Shown here: positions 17,047-25,455 of the stretch, piece by piece | How the letters are laid out: every line of letters begins with the position of its first letter | Numbering within the stretch: the first letter of the stretch is position 1 | Assembly (NCBI GenBank): GCA_018449595.1 | Contig: JAAVUU010000001.1 | Span: forward strand, 992,001-1,056,000 | Source: Rhizobiales bacterium dw_265 | GTDB taxonomy: Bacteria; Pseudomonadota; Alphaproteobacteria; Micropepsales; Micropepsaceae | Direction of reading: 5' to 3' | DNA: 64,000 bases | Program-made: the position numbers and the translations under genes | Notes under the pieces: generated by a model | Database searches by the model: none | What the model saw: only the letters and a program-made list of their open reading frames with translations | What the model was told of the DNA's origin: nothing

Positions 17047-17919
17047 CTAAACCCGCCCGTGCAGATAGTCGAAGCTCTGCTTCACCATCTCCATGGCGGA
17101 GGGATCATAGGGCTCCTCGATCTCCAGGAATGCGCGCTCGACCCTGGCCTTGTGCGCCGCCGCCAGCACCGTCTTCCAGTCAATGATGCCCTTGCCGATG
17201 ATGGCGCTGGTCATCTTCATGCTGAAGTTGGGAATGCCGTCCTTCTTCAGATCCTTGATGTGCAGCGAATGATAGCGGCCCGGATACTTCGTCAGGTAGG
17301 CCACGGGATCGGCACCGCCCGCCACCACCCAGCCGATATCCATCTCCATCTGCACCAGCGCCGGATCGGTTTCCTTGAGCAGCAGGTCATAGGGCACCAC
17401 CTCGCCGATCCTGCGGAATTCCAGATTGTGGTTGTGATAGGCAAAGCTGATGCCCACCGCCTTGCAGGCCGCGCCCGCCGTGTTGAAGGCCTCGGCATTG
17501 CGCTTCCAGTCGTCCAGCGTCGGCCCCGCCATGATCTGGGCGCGGTCCACCGGATAGAGCGGAAAGGAACAGGTGATGTTGGTGATGCCCACGCTTTTGG
17601 CTTCGTCGATCGTGGCCTGCAGGGTGTTGCGCAGCCCGTCACCGCCGGCATGGATGCTTTTCCAGGTGATGCCCATGCTGTCATAGAGCTTGCGCTGCTC
17701 GGCCGAGTTCTTGCCCGCCATGGTGAGATTGGCCTGGACATTGCGGATGCCGATGGCCTTCAGCGCCTTGATCGTGCCGTCATAGTCTTTCGCCAGGTCG
17801 GCGCGCACGGTGTAAAGCTGCAATCCCAGCGGCACGCTGCGCTCGGCCAAAGCCGGCAGCGAAGCGGTGGCCGCCAATGCCGCGGCGCCGCCGAGAAAAT
17901 TCCTGCGTGTCGTCATCAT
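17047..17919 (-). CDS. Tat-exported sugar phosphate isomerase/epimerase-like TIM barrel
   Basis: 290 residues with a twin-arginine leader (TTRRNFLGGAAALAATASLPALA, split at RR 5-6). The mature part is a xylose-isomerase-like TIM barrel: GLQLYTVR opening strand, SIHAGGDGLRNTL, AYHNHNLEF, QMEMDIGWVVAGG, HSLHIKDLKKDG and LEIEEPYDPSAMEMVK, which supply the usual Glu/His/Asp metal ligands. Family members isomerise or epimerise sugars or act on keto-sugar derivatives. Export before or after metal loading in folded form is implied by the Tat signal. It follows the carboxylesterase by 27 nt on the same strand, so they form a two-gene operon. GGGAGAG precedes the start. Confidence 0.82.
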   Translation of the reverse strand: MMTTRRNFLGGAAALAATASLPALAERSVPLGLQLYTVRADLAKDYDGTIKALKAIGIRNVQANLTMAGKNSAEQRKLYDSMGITWKSIHAGGDGLRNTLQATIDEAKSVGITNITCSFPLYPVDRAQIMAGPTLDDWKRNAEAFNTAGAACKAVGISFAYHNHNLEFRRIGEVVPYDLLLKETDPALVQMEMDIGWVVAGGADPVAYLTKYPGRYHSLHIKDLKKDGIPNFSMKMTSAIIGKGIIDWKTVLAAAHKARVERAFLEIEEPYDPSAMEMVKQSFDYLHGRV

Positions 17920-17946
17920 GGAAGCTCTCCCTGTTGATGCGGCGCC

Positions 17947-19557
17947 TTAATGGCCCGCCACTTTATGAGTCTCGATGAAATCCAGCTGCTTTTCGTTGAG
18001 CGTCTCGACGGTGGCGCCGTTATCGCCCCACACAAGCCGCTGTTCGTGCCGGGGATCATAGCGCGGGATTTTCGCATCCGCCGTCACCGGATTGCCTGTC
18101 TTTGCAAAGGCCACCACCACGTCCTGCATCTGGTCCGACAGCTTGGTATCGTATGGTGTCCAGTCGCGGATATGGCGATACAGATTCAGGGAATCCAAAG
18201 TGCCATACCAGAACGGCAGGTCGGAATTGTGATAGGCCCCGGCCGTCTTCACATCCATGTCGGTGATGACCACGCCCGGCGGATAGGGATGGGGATGGTT
18301 GTACTGCACCAGCCAGATCGGCGATCTGGCGGTGGCCGACGCCGCCTTCGCCCAGTCGCGGCCCATGATGCCGAAGCCGGAAAGCCGCGCCACAGCCCTG
18401 GCCTGGGCCGCGGCCTGTTCGTCATTGGCGGCGGGGAACAGTTTCAGGAACTTGTCCGCATCGGCGCCATACAGATCGCCCGCCGCCTTTTTATAGTCTG
18501 CCAAAGTGCGGGCATCGGTGACGGCGGTGTGGCTGAGAATGTCATTGCCCACCGAACTCAGCAGCAGCGGCACATCGGTCTGCTTTCCCGCCGCATAGAT
18601 ATCGGCGGGCGTTCCCGGCACGACATAACCTTCCACGGTGGGGCCGGTGAAGACGATCCTGTTGGCCTTGGCGATCTCGGTGATCTGGTCGGCGGGAATG
18701 GTCCGCATCTGGGCGATATCCTTGGCCTTCATCGCCGCTTGCAGCTTCACGCCCATGGCTTCGGTCTCCGCCAGGGTCTCCAGGTGCGGCGCCGCCACGC
18801 CGTGATAGCCGCCGGACAGCGCGATCACACGGGCATAGAGGCCATGCGCCTGGGGCGAGGATTGCAGCAGGTCCAGCGCCATGGCGCCGGCCGACTGGCC
18901 CATCACCGTGACATTGGCGGGGTCGCCGCCGAACGCCGCGATATTGCGCTGAAGCCATTTGAGCCCCGCGATCTGGTCCATCAGACCGTAATTGCCCGAA
19001 TGGCCCGAGGCCGCCGTCAGTTCGGGATGCGCCAGGTTGCCGAAGATATTCACCCGATAGGGAAGGCCGACAAAGATCACCCCCTTCTTCGCCAGCGGCG
19101 CGCCGCTATAGACGTCGAAGTTGACGGAGCCTTCCTGGAAGCCGCCGCCGGGAATCCACACCACCACCGGCAGCTTGTCGCCCGCCCTGGCGGTCGCGGG
19201 CGTCCAGATATTGGCGTAAAGGCAATCCTCGCTGGATTTTATCTCGCCGAAATAATGGTTCAGCGTGGTGGCGCGCAGCGGGATATAGCAATTGCCGATC
19301 CTGGTGTCGGCGTTATAGATGCCGCTCCAGGGCTTGACCGGCGCCGGCGGGGCCCAGCGCAGTTCGCGCACCGGCGGCGCGGCGAAGGGCACGCCCAGAT
19401 AGGCCTTGACGCCGCTGTCCAGCAGGGTACCCGACAGCTTGCCGCTCTCGATGGCGATGGGATCGCCGGGGATGGGATTCATCACCCCGGCGATGGCGGC
19501 GGTGGCGGCCATCAGCGCGAGTGCGGTGCAACAAAAAAATCTTCCGATCCGGCCCAT
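17947..19557 (-). CDS. Secreted carboxylesterase, type B
   Basis: 536 residues with a hydrophobic signal (FFCCTALALMAATAAIA). Alpha/beta-hydrolase marks of the type-B family: SEDCLYANIW at 109-118, oxyanion loop IPGGGF at 135-140, nucleophile elbow GQSAG with Ser222, an acid at Asp339 in SSVGNDI (most members have Glu), and His443 in GAYHNSDLPFWY. It hydrolyses carboxylic esters, plausibly acyl or feruloyl groups on plant polymers given the sugar-degradation context, but that is inference. A good ribosome site (GGGAGAG) precedes the ATG. It is the first gene of the operon with the Tat-exported isomerase-like gene. Confidence 0.88.
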   Translation of the reverse strand: MGRIGRFFCCTALALMAATAAIAGVMNPIPGDPIAIESGKLSGTLLDSGVKAYLGVPFAAPPVRELRWAPPAPVKPWSGIYNADTRIGNCYIPLRATTLNHYFGEIKSSEDCLYANIWTPATARAGDKLPVVVWIPGGGFQEGSVNFDVYSGAPLAKKGVIFVGLPYRVNIFGNLAHPELTAASGHSGNYGLMDQIAGLKWLQRNIAAFGGDPANVTVMGQSAGAMALDLLQSSPQAHGLYARVIALSGGYHGVAAPHLETLAETEAMGVKLQAAMKAKDIAQMRTIPADQITEIAKANRIVFTGPTVEGYVVPGTPADIYAAGKQTDVPLLLSSVGNDILSHTAVTDARTLADYKKAAGDLYGADADKFLKLFPAANDEQAAAQARAVARLSGFGIMGRDWAKAASATARSPIWLVQYNHPHPYPPGVVITDMDVKTAGAYHNSDLPFWYGTLDSLNLYRHIRDWTPYDTKLSDQMQDVVVAFAKTGNPVTADAKIPRYDPRHEQRLVWGDNGATVETLNEKQLDFIETHKVAGH

Positions 19558-19654
19558 CTTGCTCTCCCGAAGGACGGCGCTGTTGTAAGCCAGATTCCGC
19601 GTTCTTGCACGGCCCGCGCGGCCGACTTACCGTCCGGCCCAAAAGGAGACATGC

Positions 19655-20395
19655 ATGCGCCTGCTTCTGTCCGCCGCACTCGCTGCCGTGTTCGTTTCCA
19701 CGGCACAGGCCGAGATTCGCGTCGTTGCGCCGGGCTTTGTCTACAACTCCGCACTGAAAGACCTGGCGGCGGATTTCACCAGACAGACCGGCGTCGCCGT
19801 CATCGTCAGCGAAGACGGCATGAATGCGATCGTGGACCATATCAAGACCGCGACGCCCGCCGCCGAGGTCATCGCCTTGCCCGCCGACCTGATGAACACC
19901 CTGGCCCTGGACGGCGGCATCGTGGCCGGCAGCTATATGCCGCTGGGCCGCGATGAGCTTGGCCTGGCGGTGAAGAAGGGCGCGGCCAGGCCCGACATCT
20001 CCACCATCGACAAATTGGCGGCGGTGCTGAAGACCGGCACGGTGATGGTCAACGATCCCAGGGCCGGCACCATGCAGGCGGTGATTATTGACGGCATCTT
20101 GAAGCGTCCGGAATTCGCCGGGGTGAAGGTGGCGCCGGTCAGCAAGGGCGAAGGCGCGGGCGCGCTGGCGCGGGGCGAAGGCGACATGGCGATCCAGCTG
20201 GTGCCGGAAATCCTCAACAAGCCGCCGATCGACCTGGTGGCGCCGCTGCCGGTGGAACTGGGCGGCCATATGGACGCGATCCTGGCGGTGTCGTCGCGCT
20301 CGGCCAACCAGAAGGACGCGCTGGCCTTTGTGAAATTCCTCACCAGCGCCCAGGCCCGCGCGGCATGGACAGCGAAAGGGATGAAGCCGTTTTAG
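19655..20395 (+). CDS. Orphan ModA-like periplasmic substrate-binding protein
   Basis: 246 residues with a signal peptide ending STAQA (residue 20). It has the fold and rhythm of ModA/extracellular solute-binding proteins: an opening strand EIRVVAPGFVYNSALKDLA, PAAEVIALPADLMNTLA, VNDPRAGTMQAVIIDGIL and a closing ALAFVKFLTSAQARAAWTAKGM. ModA normally feeds ModBC for molybdate uptake; no permease or ATPase gene is near. A paralogue lies convergent at 20512-21255. GGAG precedes the start; an ATG four bases upstream is out of frame. It may be a stand-alone binder of an oxyanion or organic acid. Confidence 0.78.
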   Translation: MRLLLSAALAAVFVSTAQAEIRVVAPGFVYNSALKDLAADFTRQTGVAVIVSEDGMNAIVDHIKTATPAAEVIALPADLMNTLALDGGIVAGSYMPLGRDELGLAVKKGAARPDISTIDKLAAVLKTGTVMVNDPRAGTMQAVIIDGILKRPEFAGVKVAPVSKGEGAGALARGEGDMAIQLVPEILNKPPIDLVAPLPVELGGHMDAILAVSSRSANQKDALAFVKFLTSAQARAAWTAKGMKPF

Positions 20396-20399
20396 TGCA

Positions 20400-20506
20400 A
20401 TTGTCATGGCCCGCGAATGCGGGCTACCCAGGTGACGCAGCGCTTAATTTTCAAGTTTCGTGCAAACTTCAGCTGGGTGGCCCGCTCTCCGGCGGGCCAT
20501 GACAAT
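20400..20506. repeat. REP-like compound palindrome between convergent genes (family A)
   Basis: It starts ATTGTCATGGCCCGC and ends with the exact reverse complement. Internal stems are GCCCGC-GAAT-GCGGGC, ACCCAG with CTGGGT, and CCCGC-TCTCC-GGCGGG. It is the same family as 16944-17023 and fills the gap between the two convergent binding-protein genes. Confidence 0.8.
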
Positions 20507-20511
20507 CGGGA

Positions 20512-21255
20512 TTATGGCGTCTCCACGATCCCGCCGGCCTTCCATACCGCCGCCGCTTCGGGCCGGGTGACGTACTGCAAGAACGCCTCCGCATCGGTTG
20601 GCGCGGCCGACACATTGAGCACCGCCGCCGCCATGTCCACATGCAAGCCCAGGTCATCGGGAAACGGCCCCACCACCTCGGCCCCCTTGGCCATCATTTC
20701 CTCGGTGATGGCGCCGCCGCCATACTCCGCATCGCCGCGCGCGATGGCGTCGCCGATCATGCCCTTGATGGGGCGCGACTCGACGCCGGTGAATTCCGGG
20801 CGTTTCAGCATCTCCTCGACCATGCCGCCGGTCAGGCTGCCGACCTTGGGATCGGCATAGGCCAGCACGCCCGCCTGTTTGACGAAGGCGACGAACTTGG
20901 CCTTGCTGGAAATGTCGGGATGCGGCCCGCCCGCCTTGACCACCACCCCGAACAGGATGCGGCCCATGGGCCGTTCGCTGCCGGGTTTCAGCTTGGGCGC
21001 GAAAGCGGTGAAATCGCCCACCGGCGCCACCACCACATCGCCCGGCGCATCGGAGGACACCGCGGTGCGGATGCGCCCGACATTGTTGCCCGCGAATGTC
21101 ACCGCGTTGCCGGTGGCGGCGGTCCAGTCGGCGGCCAACTGCCTGAGCGGCCCGTTGACGATGCCCGGCGAATAGACCGTGATGCCGGCGGCGTGTGCCG
21201 CCAGCGGAAACAGCGCGGCGAAGGCAAGGCACAGAGTACGCACGGCTTTCCCCAT
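20512..21255 (-). CDS. Orphan ModA-like periplasmic substrate-binding protein (paralogue)
   Basis: 247 residues with a signal peptide (VRTLCLAFAALFPLAAHA). It aligns by eye with the convergent neighbour: GITVYSPGIVNGPLRQLAAD against EIRVVAPGFVYNSALKDLAAD, DVVVAPVGDFTAFA, ADPKVGSLTGGMVEEMLKRPEF and a closing EAFLQYVTRPEAAAVWKAGGI. As with its partner, no ABC permease gene is adjacent. It is divergent from the glycoside hydrolase gene, sharing an 80-bp upstream region. Confidence 0.78.
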   Translation of the reverse strand: MGKAVRTLCLAFAALFPLAAHAAGITVYSPGIVNGPLRQLAADWTAATGNAVTFAGNNVGRIRTAVSSDAPGDVVVAPVGDFTAFAPKLKPGSERPMGRILFGVVVKAGGPHPDISSKAKFVAFVKQAGVLAYADPKVGSLTGGMVEEMLKRPEFTGVESRPIKGMIGDAIARGDAEYGGGAITEEMMAKGAEVVGPFPDDLGLHVDMAAAVLNVSAAPTDAEAFLQYVTRPEAAAVWKAGGIVETP

Positions 21256-21335
21256 TTATTATTGGCTTCAGTCAAACCCGAATTGCCGGTCTTGGCAATG
21301 CGCTTTAACCTCTCGCGAAAATCAGGGAGCAGGCG

Positions 21336-23531
21336 ATGGAAAATCTGGACGCGACGCGGCGCGCGGTGATGCAATACGCCGCCGCGGCGATGGCGATGGC
21401 CGGCCTGGAAGACAAGGCCTTCGCCATGACCGGCGACATGCCAGGAATGAGTCAAGGTCTGCCCTGGGCCAACAAGGCCATGCGCTGGGCCCAGGTCGCC
21501 TTCACCGAGGAAGACCCGCCGCGCTACGATCCGCAATTCTGGTTCGATTTCTTCAAGCGCGCCCATATCGACGCAGTGTGCCTGTCGGCGGGCGGCGACA
21601 TCGCCTTTTATCCGACAGAGGTGCCGCTGCACAAACGCGCCCGCGACCTGGGCGGCCGCGACATGCTGGGCGAGATGATCAAGGGCTGCCGCGCCCAGGA
21701 TATCAGCATCATCACCCGCATCGATCCCCATGCCATGAGCGAGGAGGCCTTCGCCGCCCATCCCGAATGGGCCGCCTGTACGCAGGACGGCAAGCCGCGC
21801 CGCCACTGGGCCGCGCCCGACATGTGGGTGACCTGCCAGAATACCGGCTTCTATTTCGACTTCATGCCCGCCGTCTTGAAAGAGATCACCGACAAATACC
21901 AGCCGGGCGGATTCTTCGGCAATCGCTGGGCCGGCAGCGGCATGTGCTGGTGCCAGACCTGCCGCACCAAATTCCGCGCCGCCACCGGACTGGAACTGCC
22001 CACCGGCAACGATCCGCAGGAGCCGCGCCGCAAGGCCTATATCCAGTGGAACGCCGAGATGCGCTGGCAGCAGTTCAAGCTGTGGGACGACACGGTCAAG
22101 GCCTCGAAGGCGGACTGTTTCTTCAGCCCCAATGGCGGCATGAACGATCCGAACAAGGTCACCATTCCCATTGTCGCGGTGGACCGCCAGGGCCGCAGCG
22201 GCACGACCCCGGTATGGATGATGGGCAAATACGCCAAGCTGACCCGCGCCTATATGCAGAACCTGCCGGTGGCCGGCATCTTCAATGTCGGCATCGAAGA
22301 CGACAATCGCTGGAAGGACAGCGTGCAGCGCGGGCCGGAGCTTCAGGCCTGGATGCAGGGCGGCATCGCCCAGGGCTTCCGCCCCTGGGTGGCCAAGTTC
22401 AATGCCCGCATCTTCGATCCGCGCTGGGTCGCGCCGGTGGTGGCGATGTATGACTGGCACTGGCGCAACGACAAATATATGCGCAACACCGCCAACCTGG
22501 CGCGGGTGGCAATCGTCAATTCCACCCAGTCGGGCACTTTTACCGCAGGGGGCACGGCGTTCACCGCCGGGGACAGCGTGCGCGCCGCCCAGCGGGTCAC
22601 CGATTCCCAGAACGGCTATTACCAGGCACTGGTGGAAGCGCGCATTCCGTTCGAGATGGCCGATGACCGCCAGTTGGACCCGGCGCATATCGGCCGCTAT
22701 CGCGTGCTGGTGTTGCCCGACATCGCGGCGCTGTCGGACCGGCAATGCCGGCAAATCCGCGACTATGTGGCGGCGGGCGGGCGCATCGTGGCGACGGGCG
22801 AGACCTCGCTGTATGACGAACTGGGCCAGAAGCGGGGCAATTTCGGCCTGGCCGACCTGTTCGGCTGCGATTACGTCAAGACCGAGAACGGCGTGAAGAA
22901 CAGCTATCTCACACCGCATCATCCGCATCTTCTGACCAGGGGGCTGGAAGACGCGCCGCGCATCATCGCCGCCACCCAACAGATCACGGTCAAGCCGCAT
23001 GACACGGGCCTTGCGCCGCTGACCCTGGTGCCCAGCTATCCCGACCTGCCGATGGAGCGGGTGTTCACCGAACAGGAACAGACCGACATTCCCATGGCCT
23101 TCTGCCGCCAGGTCGGCAAGGGGCGGGCGGTCTATTTCCCCATGGACCTGGACCGCACCTTCTGGGAAGTGCTGGCGGCGGATCACGGCGTGCTGCTGGC
23201 CAATGCGGTGGCCTGGGCGGCGGAGGAAAATCCCCCCATGACGGTGCATGGCCCCGGCCTGCTGGACATCGCCTATTGGCGGCAGGCGGATTCGCTGGCG
23301 GCACATCTGGTCAACATGAACAATCCCATGATGATGAAGGGGCCCTATCGCGAGATTCTGCCCGCCGGGCCCTACACCGTGACGCTGGTGCTGCCGAAGG
23401 ACGTGAAGATCGGCACGGTCAGGCTGCTGGAAAGCGGCACGGTGGCGAAATCATCGCGCAACGGCGACCGGCTGGTTGTGGAAGTGCCGCGCATCCTGCT
23501 GCACGAAGTGGTGGCGGTGGATCTGGTTTAA
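21336..23531 (+). CDS. Glycoside hydrolase of the GHL6 / beta-galactosidase-trimerisation type
   Basis: 731 residues. The N-terminus (ATRRAVMQYAAAAMAMAG) is a weak Tat-like leader. Residues about 45-230 form a TIM-barrel half typical of hypothetical glycosyl hydrolase 6 proteins: YDPQFWFDFFKRAHIDAVC, SIITRIDPHAM, HPEWAACTQDG, CQNTGFYFDFM, GGFFGNRWAGSGMCWCQTC with a possible Cys cluster. Residues about 440-640 resemble the glutamine-amidotransferase-like trimerisation domain of GH42 enzymes (ARIPFEMADDRQL, YRVLVLPDIAALSD, YVAAGGRIVATGETSLYDE). The substrate is not shown; its place beside the L-fucose genes suggests a fucose- or galactose-containing glycan. Its TAA stop shares the palindrome TTAA with the convergent lactonase gene. 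Confidence 0.72.
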   Translation: MENLDATRRAVMQYAAAAMAMAGLEDKAFAMTGDMPGMSQGLPWANKAMRWAQVAFTEEDPPRYDPQFWFDFFKRAHIDAVCLSAGGDIAFYPTEVPLHKRARDLGGRDMLGEMIKGCRAQDISIITRIDPHAMSEEAFAAHPEWAACTQDGKPRRHWAAPDMWVTCQNTGFYFDFMPAVLKEITDKYQPGGFFGNRWAGSGMCWCQTCRTKFRAATGLELPTGNDPQEPRRKAYIQWNAEMRWQQFKLWDDTVKASKADCFFSPNGGMNDPNKVTIPIVAVDRQGRSGTTPVWMMGKYAKLTRAYMQNLPVAGIFNVGIEDDNRWKDSVQRGPELQAWMQGGIAQGFRPWVAKFNARIFDPRWVAPVVAMYDWHWRNDKYMRNTANLARVAIVNSTQSGTFTAGGTAFTAGDSVRAAQRVTDSQNGYYQALVEARIPFEMADDRQLDPAHIGRYRVLVLPDIAALSDRQCRQIRDYVAAGGRIVATGETSLYDELGQKRGNFGLADLFGCDYVKTENGVKNSYLTPHHPHLLTRGLEDAPRIIAATQQITVKPHDTGLAPLTLVPSYPDLPMERVFTEQEQTDIPMAFCRQVGKGRAVYFPMDLDRTFWEVLAADHGVLLANAVAWAAEENPPMTVHGPGLLDIAYWRQADSLAAHLVNMNNPMMMKGPYREILPAGPYTVTLVLPKDVKIGTVRLLESGTVAKSSRNGDRLVVEVPRILLHEVVAVDLV

Positions 23532-24361
23532 GGCCTGCGCGGGCGATAGATGCGTATGGCGTTGTCGCCCATCGCTGCCCGCACGGCGCTGGAATCCCTG
23601 GCGGCGACGGCCTCGCGCGCCAGTTCAAACCAATCCCGGTAATCGCCCGCCAGGGTGAGAACCGGCCAGTCGCTGCCCCAGATCAGCCGCTCGCGCCCGA
23701 ACAGGTCGAACAGCACGCCGATGGCGCGGACGATATCGTCGCGGCTGCCATCGGGCGGCAATTCGGTCAGCAGGCCCGACAGCTTGCAGGTGACATTGGG
23801 CAGCGCCGCCAGCGTTTCGATAGCACGCGACCAGCGGCCCATCGCTTCGACATTGCCGAGCCGCGGCTTGGCGGCATGATCCAGCACGATGGGAAGCTGG
23901 GGGTGGCGCATCGCCAGTTCGGTGATCGCGGCCAACTGGTGCGACAGGATCAGGGCGTCGAACACCAGGCCCTCGGCGATGATGGCATTCAGCGCGGGCT
24001 CCAGCGCGCGCTGCAGTATCCAGCCGGGGTCAGGCAAATCCTGCAGCATCGGCCGCACGCCCAAAAACAGCGGGTCGGCGGCGCGGCGGCGCACCGCATC
24101 GGCGGCATCCGCCGCCAGCAGGTCTATCCAGCCCACCACGCCCAGCACCCAGGGAGCCCGGCCCGCGATGGCCAGCAGATAGTCGGTTTCCGCCGGTGTC
24201 GGCGCGGCCTGCACCAGGATGGTGGCGTCCACGCCGGTCTCGATCAGCAGGGGCCGCAGGTCATTGGTGTCGAACACGCGATGGATGGGATTGCCGGGCT
24301 TCAGCCAGCCATAGTCGCCGCGCGCCGGGTCCCAGAAATGCTGGTGGGCGTCGACGATCAT
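23528..24361 (-). CDS. Amidohydrolase-family sugar lactonase (L-fucono-/rhamnono-lactonase-like)
   Basis: 277 residues from the ATG at 24361, which overlaps the aldo/keto reductase stop by ATGA; an upstream extension to 24412 is not conserved. Metal-binding marks of the COG3618 lactonase group: VDAHQHFWDP at 3-12, GVRPMLQDLPDPGW, LPIVLDHAAKPRL with the third-strand His, and LIWGSDWPVL near the C-terminus. The enzyme should open the lactone made by the coupled dehydrogenase to the free aldonic acid. In Campylobacter jejuni the same family member (Cj0487) sits in the fucose locus. The specificity for L-fucono-1,5-lactone is inferred from context. Confidence 0.82.
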   Translation of the reverse strand: MIVDAHQHFWDPARGDYGWLKPGNPIHRVFDTNDLRPLLIETGVDATILVQAAPTPAETDYLLAIAGRAPWVLGVVGWIDLLAADAADAVRRRAADPLFLGVRPMLQDLPDPGWILQRALEPALNAIIAEGLVFDALILSHQLAAITELAMRHPQLPIVLDHAAKPRLGNVEAMGRWSRAIETLAALPNVTCKLSGLLTELPPDGSRDDIVRAIGVLFDLFGRERLIWGSDWPVLTLAGDYRDWFELAREAVAARDSSAVRAAMGDNAIRIYRPRRP

Positions 24362-25455
24362 GGGATCGGTGCCTCCGCGCGCAGCAGCCCGGCGCTTTTG
24401 AGATCGGCCCACAGCGCGGCGGGAATGGCATGGCGATAAAGCGCCACCGTCTGTTCCACACGCGCGGGCGAATCCAGGCCGGGGATGACGCTGGAGACCA
24501 GCGAGTGCGCCAGCGGAAACTGCAGCGCCGCCGCCGCCAGCGGCACGCCATGGGCATCACACATCGCTTCGATGCGGCGCGCCTTTTCGATCACCGCCGC
24601 TGGCGCGGGTTCATAGTTGAAAAACAACGGCGCGCTGGTCTTGGTACCCACGGCCAGGATGCCGGAATTATAAGGCCCACCCACCACGATGGCAGTGTCC
24701 GCCTGCGCGCAACGCGGAAATAATTCATCCATCGCGCCCTGCTCCAGCAGGGTATAGCGTCCCGCCAGCAGGATGACGTCCAGCCGGGCATGATCCATCA
24801 CCGCCAGGCAGGCCTCGACTTCATTCACGCCCATGCCGAAGCCGGCGATGACGCCGGCATCGCGCAATTCCTCCAGCGCCTTCAACCCGCCGCCGCTGGT
24901 GAGTTCGGCCATATGGAAGGCGTTCTCGTCGCCATGGGTCATGCGGCCGATGTCATGGATATAAAGAATATCTATCCGCGCCAGGCCCAGACGCTGCAGG
25001 CTGTCCTCGAACGAGCGCATCACCGCATCATAGGAATAGTCATAGACCGGCGCGAAAGGCATGGGCGTGGCATAGCCATGGCGCACCCCGCCCACCGGCT
25101 CCGTCACCGGGGTCAGCAGCCGCCCGACCTTGGTGGACAAGACAACTTTATTGAAATCCCCCCTCCGGCCTTCGCTGGCCCCAGGGCCAGCTACGGCCAC
25201 CTCCCCCGCCGTCCGCTTCGCTGGCGGGGGAGGAGCGCCCCGTAGCGCATCGCCGAGGCGACGCTCGGAAAGCCCGAAGCCATAGAAAGGCGCGGTGTCG
25301 AAATAGCCGAAGCCCGCCGCCAGCGCCGCCGCCAGGGTGGCGCGCGCGGTGTCATCGGGCAGCGGCCGGAACAGATTGCCCAGCGGCGCCGAGCCGAAGC
25401 CCAGTTCGCTGACTTTCAAACCTGTCTTGCCAAGATCGCGCAGCGCAAAGCTCAT
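24358..25455 (-). CDS. Aldo/keto reductase, probable L-fucose (aldose) dehydrogenase, with an in-frame insertion
   Basis: 365 residues. The catalytic tetrad of the fold is Asp53 and Tyr58 (FDTAPFYGFGLSERRLG), Lys109 (VLSTKVGRLL) and His167 (LYIHDIG). The type matches D-threo-aldose/L-fucose dehydrogenases, which oxidise the pyranose to the lactone with NAD(P). Residues about 74-102 (GAPPPPAKRTAGEVAVAG onward to RRGDFN) are extra: relatives pass from LRG almost directly to the STKV strand. The extra DNA is palindromic (see 25155-25238). ATGA overlaps join it to the FucP-type carrier upstream and the lactonase downstream. The region upstream of 25455 in this frame is MFS antisense-like filler. 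Confidence 0.85.
   Translation of the reverse strand: MSFALRDLGKTGLKVSELGFGSAPLGNLFRPLPDDTARATLAAALAAGFGYFDTAPFYGFGLSERRLGDALRGAPPPPAKRTAGEVAVAGPGASEGRRGDFNKVVLSTKVGRLLTPVTEPVGGVRHGYATPMPFAPVYDYSYDAVMRSFEDSLQRLGLARIDILYIHDIGRMTHGDENAFHMAELTSGGGLKALEELRDAGVIAGFGMGVNEVEACLAVMDHARLDVILLAGRYTLLEQGAMDELFPRCAQADTAIVVGGPYNSGILAVGTKTSAPLFFNYEPAPAAVIEKARRIEAMCDAHGVPLAAAALQFPLAHSLVSSVIPGLDSPARVEQTVALYRHAIPAALWADLKSAGLLRAEAPIP
25155..25238. repeat. Palindromic GC-rich element read in frame inside the aldo/keto reductase gene
   Basis: The element contains CTCCCCCGCC (25201-25210) paired with GGCGGGGGAG (25223-25232) and GCTGGCC (25174-25180) paired with GGCCAGC (25185-25191), edged by AATCCCCCCTCC and GGGGGAGGAG. 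Such CCCCCTCC...GGGGGAGG palindromes are usual between genes in GC-rich alphaproteobacteria. Here one lies within codons 74-102 and keeps the frame open. The boundaries are approximate. Confidence 0.7.

Noticed and set aside
21099..23306. Open frame of 735 codons on the minus strand
   Set aside because: Antisense to the GHL6-type hydrolase; composition biased and no conserved pattern.
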